This document shows, in pieces, positions 6,171 through 10,546 of a stretch of DNA of 10,546 nucleotides. The stretch's first letter is position 1; every line of letters begins with the position of its first letter. The stretch spans positions 1 to 10,546 of the forward strand of contig JBLHRR010000178.1 of the NCBI GenBank assembly GCA_047626155.1. The letters are read 5' to 3'. The DNA is from CALGLS01 sp047626155. Lineage in GTDB: Bacteria > Bacteroidota > Bacteroidia > Chitinophagales > Saprospiraceae. The notes below the pieces were generated by a model. The model did not search any database. It was given only the letters and a program-made list of their open reading frames with translations, and was not told where the DNA came from. The position numbers were made by a program, and so were the translations under genes.

Positions 6171-6896
6171 CTACTGCTGTAGATTTCCAGGCACCTTAAT
6201 ACGCTCTACCACTGGCTCCACCGCTCCACTAATATTGTGTACGATCAACTCCACTCTACGATTATACTGTCTTCCCGCAGGTGTATCTTTGCCGTTCAAC
6301 TTGTTTTTTGCAATTGGAGCATCTTCCCCGAAAGTGCTGATACGAATTCGAGTAGAAGCTAAACCTTCGTTGATCAAATAGTTTTGTGCAGCTTTCGCCC
6401 GGTTCATTGAAAGTGTATTGTTGTAACCTAGGGATCCTTTGGCATCCGTATGGGCGCTTAACTCTACCTTGTAGTCAGAGTTGGCAATCATTATTTTAAA
6501 TAAGCGATCCAATTGTACGTTGGATGCCCGACGTAAATTGTACTTGTCAAAATCAAAAAAGATAGATTGGATTTTTGTCGAATCCGTCGCCATTCCGCAA
6601 GAAAGGGAGCAGGTGTTTCGGACTTTATCCATGTCAATTACCCGGGCATTGTAACCCAAGCCCTTTGCATTTTTCGCGGAAGCTGTAGCTGCATTTTCAT
6701 CAGCAAAGCCAGCGATGTAATACTTATGAATATTATTATGATCCTCCACGTGATAAACGCCGGTTAAGCCCTTGAAATAATCTAAAGAAACAGATTGATC
6801 AAAAGCCGCTACTTGAACGACAAAGTCAGAATTCTGAGCATAAGATTGCCCAAAGAAAAAAATACATAGCAATAGCAATGGAAATTGTTTTCGCAT
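6171..6896 (-). CDS. SPOR-like plus OmpA-like peptidoglycan-binding envelope protein
   Basis: 241 aa. Residues 1-20 are a Sec signal peptide with cleavage at SYA/QN; C11 is in the hydrophobic core but no proper lipobox is formed, so a lipoprotein is unlikely. FVVQVAAFDQS (25-35) through KYYIAGF (58-64) to GYNARVIDMD (81-90) resembles a SPOR-like domain, a fold that usually recognises denuded peptidoglycan. Residues about 110-220 are an OmpA C-terminal domain: SIFFDFDKYNLR (111-122), the diaminopimelate-binding loop SAHTDAKGS (147-155, D151), LSMNRAKAA (162-170, R166) and GRQYNRRVEL (208-217). No beta-barrel precedes it, so it should be a soluble periplasmic protein or one held by peptidoglycan. 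Two Cys (96 and 100) sit in the linker, where a disulphide is possible. It is a single-gene unit with its own terminator. Confidence 0.88.
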   Translation of the reverse strand: MRKQFPLLLLCIFFFGQSYAQNSDFVVQVAAFDQSVSLDYFKGLTGVYHVEDHNNIHKYYIAGFADENAATASAKNAKGLGYNARVIDMDKVRNTCSLSCGMATDSTKIQSIFFDFDKYNLRRASNVQLDRLFKIMIANSDYKVELSAHTDAKGSLGYNNTLSMNRAKAAQNYLINEGLASTRIRISTFGEDAPIAKNKLNGKDTPAGRQYNRRVELIVHNISGAVEPVVERIKVPGNLQQ

Positions 6897-6963
6897 GATT
6901 TAAGTTTTTAGTTTATGAATTAAAAAATGAAAAGTAGTAATGGTAAGCGTTCATTTGGATGAG

Positions 6964-6991
6964 CTAAGGTACAATATCCCTTTATTTTCAA
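6964..6991 (-). promoter_or_regulatory. Weak promoter candidate for the OmpA-like gene
   Basis: On the minus strand TACCTTAG (6971-6964) is one base off TAnnTTTG, with TTG (6991-6989) 17 nt upstream. It would give a leader of about 60 nt. This is a weak call, made only from consensus resemblance. Confidence 0.25.
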
Positions 6992-7058
6992 CATAAAGTT
7001 TAGTGTTCTTTTTTACATAGGGATAAACAAAATGCAATTTCACTGCCAAAAGGGCTCT

Positions 7059-7086
7059 AGTTGTGATAGATATGTGTAGCACAACT
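7059..7086. repeat. Short inverted repeat downstream of the hexosaminidase gene
   Basis: AGTTGTG (7059-7065) and CACAACT (7080-7086) form a perfect 7-bp stem with a 14-nt loop, 55 nt past the stop of the minus-strand hexosaminidase gene. No U run follows. It is the only clear structure I see between that gene and the OmpA-like gene. Confidence 0.3.
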
Positions 7087-7140
7087 TACTGCCAGTAGCT
7101 ATGGTTTGCTGAAAAGGTACGCGAAGGATTTTATCAAAAA

Positions 7141-9459
7141 CTACTTAGATCGCACCACAATCTCATCCACAAACAACCAAGCCTCATGCCCTGCCCCCTG
7201 TTTTCCATCTTCAATTACCCCATATCGTTCCGCTCTTATTTTTAAATGCTGCGTATTCGTTTTAGGGAAATTTAAATTAAGATCGACTACCTTTTTGGAG
7301 GAAGTGTTTTGTAGTTGCTTTGTTAGGATATCAGTAAAGTTTTTCCCATCTGAAGAAGAAGAAATGGTCACTTTTTTCGGTAAGTAAATCCACTGTCCAT
7401 TCCCATTGTAAAAACGAAGGCTAATCTTATTTATATCCTGTGTTTTGCCCAGGTCGATTGTTGCCTCAAAATCTTCACCACTCCATCCCAGCCACTCTCC
7501 ATCGCCGTAGCGTTCGTCGCTACCTACTATGCCATTTACCATCGCTGCTGCGCCTCCCATATTATAGCTTGGGTGCGGAGCATTTGTAAGGTTAATGTTT
7601 TTTGCGGTAGCTTTATGCAATAAGAAGTTAGATTGTGTGATACTGCTAACTGCTTTTTCGTTTTTATAACAAACCGCTTTTAGCTTGGCATCTCCGTTCA
7701 GCGAAATGGGCTTTTCATAAAGCGTACTTTTTTGATTTGGGCTACTGCCATCAAGCGAGTAATAGATTTTTCCATCGGGTGTAAGGGTACTTAGGCTGAC
7801 AAGAACGCCGTCCGTTCCATCTACTTTCGGAGCAATGTTGGTATTTACTTCAAAAAGATGATTGGCATAATTGACTTTTAGCCGATCTAACTTAGGAAGA
7901 TGCAGCCCAAGCCTCTTGGCAAAATCATCATAGTTTCGTTTGGACTTGGGAGACCAGTTGACTTCTGCTAAAGCAATCGCTCTAGGGAAAGCCATGTATT
8001 CTACCTGCTGCTCTGTTTTCATGTATTCCGTCCAAACATTACCTTGAGCTCCCAGAATATGTTTAGCTTCTTCAGCTGTTAATTCCTCTGGCGTGGGTTC
8101 AAATAGATAGACCTTTTTCAGCGGCAGGAAACCACCAATGGCCAGAGGTTCCTCTCCCGAATTTGATTGGTAATAGTCAAAGTAACAATGGGAGGTGGGC
8201 GTCATAATGACATCATGGTTTTGGCGAGCCGCTTCTATTCCTCCTTTCATTCCACGCCAGGACATTACGGTAGCATTGGGTGCTAAGCCGCCTTCCAAGA
8301 TCTCATCCCAGCCGATGATTTGCTTTCCATTTTTATTGAGGAACTTTTCAATTCGGCTAATAAAATAACTCTGCAATCCTTCTTCATTTTTCAGACCTTC
8401 CTTCTTAATCAGTTGCTGACAAAATGCGCTTTTTTCCCAAGCAGCTTTTGGGCATTCATCTCCACCGATGTGGATGTACTCCGAAGGGAATAGAGTCATG
8501 ACTTCTAACAGTACATTTTCGAGGAATGTAAAAGTCTCTTCTGTTGGGCAATAAACATCTTCAAAAACGCCCCACAAAGTAGCCACCTCTGTTGGTTTAC
8601 CCGTACAGCCTAATTCAGGGTAAGCAGCAATTGCCGCTTGAGAATGCCCAGGTAACTCAATCTCGGGAATCACTGTTATAAATCGTTCTTTAGCGTAAGC
8701 CACAATTTCTTTTACTTCCTCCTGCGTATAAAACCCACCATGTCGTTTTCCATCAAATTGATGCGGCTGATCGCTGTAATGGCCAACTAAAGTTTCTTTT
8801 CGAAAAGCGGCCACTTCTTGTAGTTTAGGATATTTTTTGATTTCAATTCGCCATCCTTGATCTTCTGTCAAATGCCAGTGAAAGGTGTTGAGCTTATGGA
8901 TGGCCATCAAGTCAATATATTTCTTAATAAAAGAGCTTGGAAAAAAATGACGCGCCACATCAAGGTGCATACCTCGGTAAGGGTAACGTGGGCTGTCTGT
9001 AATGTTTACGCAGGCGAAAGAGGATTGTCCTTTGTTTTTAGAATATAATTGTAACAATGTTTGCACGGCGTAAAAGGCACCCGCAGGTTCTGCTGCTTCA
9101 ATCAGGATGTCATAAGGATTTACCGAGAGTTTATAGCCTTCCTTGTTTGTAATCGCTTCATTTTTCCGAATGACAATTAAATCCTTTTTAGCGGCATCTT
9201 TCGCAATCGAGAGCTTTAGTCCACTGCGTTCCGCTATCTCTTTTTGAAGAAAAGAAGCAACGTTTGTAAAATCATTGTTACTTTCTTCTGAGAAAATACG
9301 AACCTGGTCACTGATTTGAAATTGTCCGCTAGCGGCTTCTATCTGTGCTGGAAGAGGAATGAGGTTGTACTCGTTTTTCTGTAAATCTCCAGGTACTGAT
9401 GTTTGACAAGTAAGTAGAAAGCAGCAGCAAGCGCAGAGGGTAATGGTGATTCGATTCAT
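7141..9459 (-). CDS. GH20 beta-N-acetylhexosaminidase, probable lipoprotein
   Basis: 772 aa. It would release terminal beta-GlcNAc/GalNAc residues from chitin oligomers, glycans or peptidoglycan fragments. The N-terminus (MNRITITLCACCCFLLTCQ) looks like a lipoprotein signal with C18 as acceptor, although Thr at -1 is not ideal. Residues about 30-155 form the GH20b domain (NLIPLPAQIE, then AFYAVQTLLQL). The GH20 TIM barrel covers about 158-520: YPYRGMHLDVARHFF (160-174), FHWHLTEDQGWRIE (193-206), IPEIELPGHS (264-273), IHIGGDECPK (329-338) with the D334-E335 catalytic pair, GWDEILEGG (383-391) and the late Trp motif GNVWTEYM (473-480). Residues about 544-615 resemble a chitobiase C-terminal CHB_HEX_C-like domain (KIYYSLDGSSP), and about 625-772 an F5/8 type C (CBM32-like) carbohydrate-binding domain. 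The ATG at 9459 is chosen because the upstream TTG at 9480 lies inside the promoter. No polysaccharide-utilisation (SusC/D) genes are adjacent. Confidence 0.93.
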   Translation of the reverse strand: MNRITITLCACCCFLLTCQTSVPGDLQKNEYNLIPLPAQIEAASGQFQISDQVRIFSEESNNDFTNVASFLQKEIAERSGLKLSIAKDAAKKDLIVIRKNEAITNKEGYKLSVNPYDILIEAAEPAGAFYAVQTLLQLYSKNKGQSSFACVNITDSPRYPYRGMHLDVARHFFPSSFIKKYIDLMAIHKLNTFHWHLTEDQGWRIEIKKYPKLQEVAAFRKETLVGHYSDQPHQFDGKRHGGFYTQEEVKEIVAYAKERFITVIPEIELPGHSQAAIAAYPELGCTGKPTEVATLWGVFEDVYCPTEETFTFLENVLLEVMTLFPSEYIHIGGDECPKAAWEKSAFCQQLIKKEGLKNEEGLQSYFISRIEKFLNKNGKQIIGWDEILEGGLAPNATVMSWRGMKGGIEAARQNHDVIMTPTSHCYFDYYQSNSGEEPLAIGGFLPLKKVYLFEPTPEELTAEEAKHILGAQGNVWTEYMKTEQQVEYMAFPRAIALAEVNWSPKSKRNYDDFAKRLGLHLPKLDRLKVNYANHLFEVNTNIAPKVDGTDGVLVSLSTLTPDGKIYYSLDGSSPNQKSTLYEKPISLNGDAKLKAVCYKNEKAVSSITQSNFLLHKATAKNINLTNAPHPSYNMGGAAAMVNGIVGSDERYGDGEWLGWSGEDFEATIDLGKTQDINKISLRFYNGNGQWIYLPKKVTISSSSDGKNFTDILTKQLQNTSSKKVVDLNLNFPKTNTQHLKIRAERYGVIEDGKQGAGHEAWLFVDEIVVRSK

Positions 9460-9477
9460 GTTGTTTTTTGTGTGGTA

Positions 9478-9510
9478 CAAAATTATCGGGAAAGCCTAAA
9501 AGTAATCAAA
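9478..9510 (-). promoter_or_regulatory. Promoter of the GH20 gene (TTTG-N21-TAnnTTTG)
   Basis: On the minus strand TTTG (9510-9507) is followed after 21 nt by TAATTTTG (9485-9478). Both boxes match the Bacteroidota consensus and the spacing fits the reported range. Transcription would start near 9472, leaving a leader of roughly 12-14 nt before the ATG at 9459. This is the best promoter in the window. Confidence 0.65.
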
Positions 9511-9650
9511 AAGCACCTTTTAACTATTACCACTCTAAAAAAATCCTTGAGCTCATAATCCAGTTCCTCAATTTAGCTATCTTTCCGCTTTTTATTCCGT
9601 AAAAAAGAACATCATTAGGAGCCAATGAGGAATCTCAGGTTTATTGGTTT

Positions 9651-9658
9651 TATTTTTG
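9651..9658 (+). promoter_or_regulatory. -7 promoter element of the CHAP gene (TAnnTTTG)
   Basis: TATTTTTG fits TAnnTTTG and lies 24 nt before the ATG at 9683, giving a leader of about 18 nt. No good -33 box is visible. The position argues against translation from the upstream in-frame TTG at 9644. Confidence 0.45.
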
Positions 9659-9682
9659 AAACACTATAGAAAAACAAATAAT

Positions 9683-10321
9683 ATGAAAGATAGGTGGATA
9701 CTGATCCTTTTAGTACTTTTTTCTGGTGTATTTTCTTGTAATGATAGAGCTCAGGTAGAAGAACATGGTCAACTTGGAGCAGCCCTTCCTGTTTTAGAAA
9801 GCAGCGCAACAGAAAGCAAAAGGAAAGAACCTGAGATTGGGACTATTATCGACCGTTTCAATGGTGTAGCTGTTTATTTTAACGGCAACTTTCGAAATAC
9901 CGATGGCCGAAACGTCACTTCTGATGGTTATAACCTTGGTCTTAAATGGCAGTGCGTTGAATTTGTCAAAAGGTATTACTATCTCCGTTACGGACATCGC
10001 ATGCCAGATCCCTGGGGACATGCCGTAGATTTTTTCAATAAAAAATTGCCCGATAATACTTACAATCCGCAGCGTGGACTTCAGCAATACAAAAACCCAA
10101 GTATTGAAAAACCGAAGGTAGAAGACATCATCGTTTTTGCTGGTGGGGATGGAAATCCATATGGACATATTGCCGTCGTTTCCAAAGTGGGACCGAATTA
10201 TGTCGAAATTGTTCAGCAAAACGTGGGCAAGCAAAGCCGCTACACCCTGCCGCTTTTTGATATGGTGGATTCCTGGCGAATTGCCAATATTGACGTGTTG
10301 GGTTGGTTGAGGAAAAAATAG
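9683..10321 (+). CDS. CHAP-domain lipoprotein (amidase/endopeptidase)
   Basis: 212 aa. Residues 1-18 are a lipoprotein signal (hydrophobic core, lipobox VFSC, C19), so the mature protein should be lipid-anchored in the envelope. A polar linker (20-55) leads to a CHAP domain at about 58-212: GVAVYFNGN (61-69), the catalytic Cys in WQCVEFVKRYYY (89-100, C91), YGHIAVVSKV (160-169) with catalytic H162, then YVEIVQQN (173-180) supplying the third polar residue (E176 or N180). CHAP enzymes are cysteine amidases or peptidases, commonly cutting peptidoglycan cross-bridges. The WQCVEF...GHIAVV...EIVQQN arrangement is also close to the amidase half of glutathionylspermidine synthetase, so the substrate is open. 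Start fixed by the signal peptide. It is transcribed divergently from the GH20 gene, about 220 bp away, with its own promoter. Confidence 0.88.
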   Translation: MKDRWILILLVLFSGVFSCNDRAQVEEHGQLGAALPVLESSATESKRKEPEIGTIIDRFNGVAVYFNGNFRNTDGRNVTSDGYNLGLKWQCVEFVKRYYYLRYGHRMPDPWGHAVDFFNKKLPDNTYNPQRGLQQYKNPSIEKPKVEDIIVFAGGDGNPYGHIAVVSKVGPNYVEIVQQNVGKQSRYTLPLFDMVDSWRIANIDVLGWLRKK

Positions 10322-10435
10322 GAGGGAATATTGAATGATGGTTGTAACTGCCAAAGCCATCTACTGTGAATAGGTACTAATGATATTCTGAATATAGATT
10401 ACGAGGAGGATTACGAAAAGTATGAGCAGTTTAAA

Positions 10436-10467
10436 TTCGCCCTACGACTTTTAAGTCGCAGGACGAA
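10436..10467. repeat. Near-perfect palindrome at the window's right end
   Basis: TTCG-C-CCT-A-CGACTT, a TT loop, then AAGTCG-C-AGG-A-CGAA: 13 of 15 pairs form, with two symmetric mismatches. It is 115 nt after the CHAP gene with no T run, so a repeat is more likely than a terminator. Other copies cannot be checked from this window. The 225 bp after the CHAP gene otherwise hold only a 39-codon open stretch without ATG (10370-10489). Confidence 0.5.
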
Positions 10468-10546
10468 CTATTTTAGCACTTCTTTTTAAGAGTTAGAAAT
10501 TCATTCTTTCTCAAAGAGTTACAATCTACTGAACACTTACTTTAGT

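Noticed and set aside
6094..6381. Plus-strand open frame overlapping the OmpA-like gene
   Set aside because: It lies antisense to the end of a clear OmpA domain and has no recognisable features of its own.
9794..10360. 188-codon minus-strand open frame antisense to the CHAP gene
   Set aside because: The CHAP gene on the plus strand has a signal peptide, lipobox and catalytic motifs; the antisense product looks unstructured and has no domain.
1..10546. CRISPR array, tRNA/rRNA genes, insertion sequence, phage or defence system
   Set aside because: No regularly spaced direct repeats, no cloverleaf with CCA end, and no transposase, integrase, nuclease or toxin/antitoxin motifs were found in any frame.

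Overview
The window looks like chromosomal DNA from a Bacteroidota bacterium, probably a Saprospiria/Lewinella-like marine or activated-sludge lineage. Four things point that way: a secreted protein ending in a type IX secretion (T9SS) sorting domain, promoters of the Bacteroidota form TAnnTTTG, no Shine-Dalgarno motif at a useful distance from the start codons I could place, and AT-rich intergenic DNA full of palindromes. The phylum is well supported; the finer placement is inference.

Eight protein genes are present, all apparently intact. From left to right: (1) a secreted VIT/VWA-like protein with a T9SS tail (+, 196-2367); (2) hldD/rfaD, ADP-L-glycero-D-manno-heptose 6-epimerase for LPS core heptose (+, 2672-3646); (3) a small membrane-anchored DUF4348-type protein (-, 3744-4217); (4) a 4'-phosphopantetheinyl transferase (-, 4312-4968); (5) dcd, dCTP deaminase (+, 5232-5768); (6) a SPOR-like plus OmpA-like periplasmic peptidoglycan-binding protein (-, 6171-6896); (7) a GH20 beta-N-acetylhexosaminidase lipoprotein with C-terminal accessory domains (-, 7141-9459); (8) a CHAP-domain lipoprotein (+, 9683-10321). 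No tRNA, rRNA, CRISPR array, insertion sequence or phage gene was seen.

The genes do not form one pathway. Most are single transcription units; only the phosphopantetheinyl transferase and the DUF4348 gene (same strand, 94 bp apart) might be co-transcribed. There is a loose cell-envelope theme: LPS heptose, a peptidoglycan-binding OmpA protein, a GlcNAc-releasing GH20, a CHAP amidase/peptidase and a T9SS surface protein. dcd (pyrimidine nucleotide supply) and the PPTase (carrier-protein activation) are housekeeping genes.

The most unusual content lies between the genes. dcd is bracketed by two directly oriented, colinear 130-nt copies of one palindromic element (5009-5138 and 5892-6021, about 73% identical by hand count, no gaps). 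Their ends and central loop are conserved, while the stem sequences have diverged with compensatory changes. A second palindromic family (2371-2457 and 4245-4294) follows the VIT gene and separates the PPTase from the DUF4348 gene. Further hairpins lie at 3681-3732, 5797-5834 and 10436-10467. These look like REP/MITE-type or structured-RNA elements. I found no convincing new multi-gene system.
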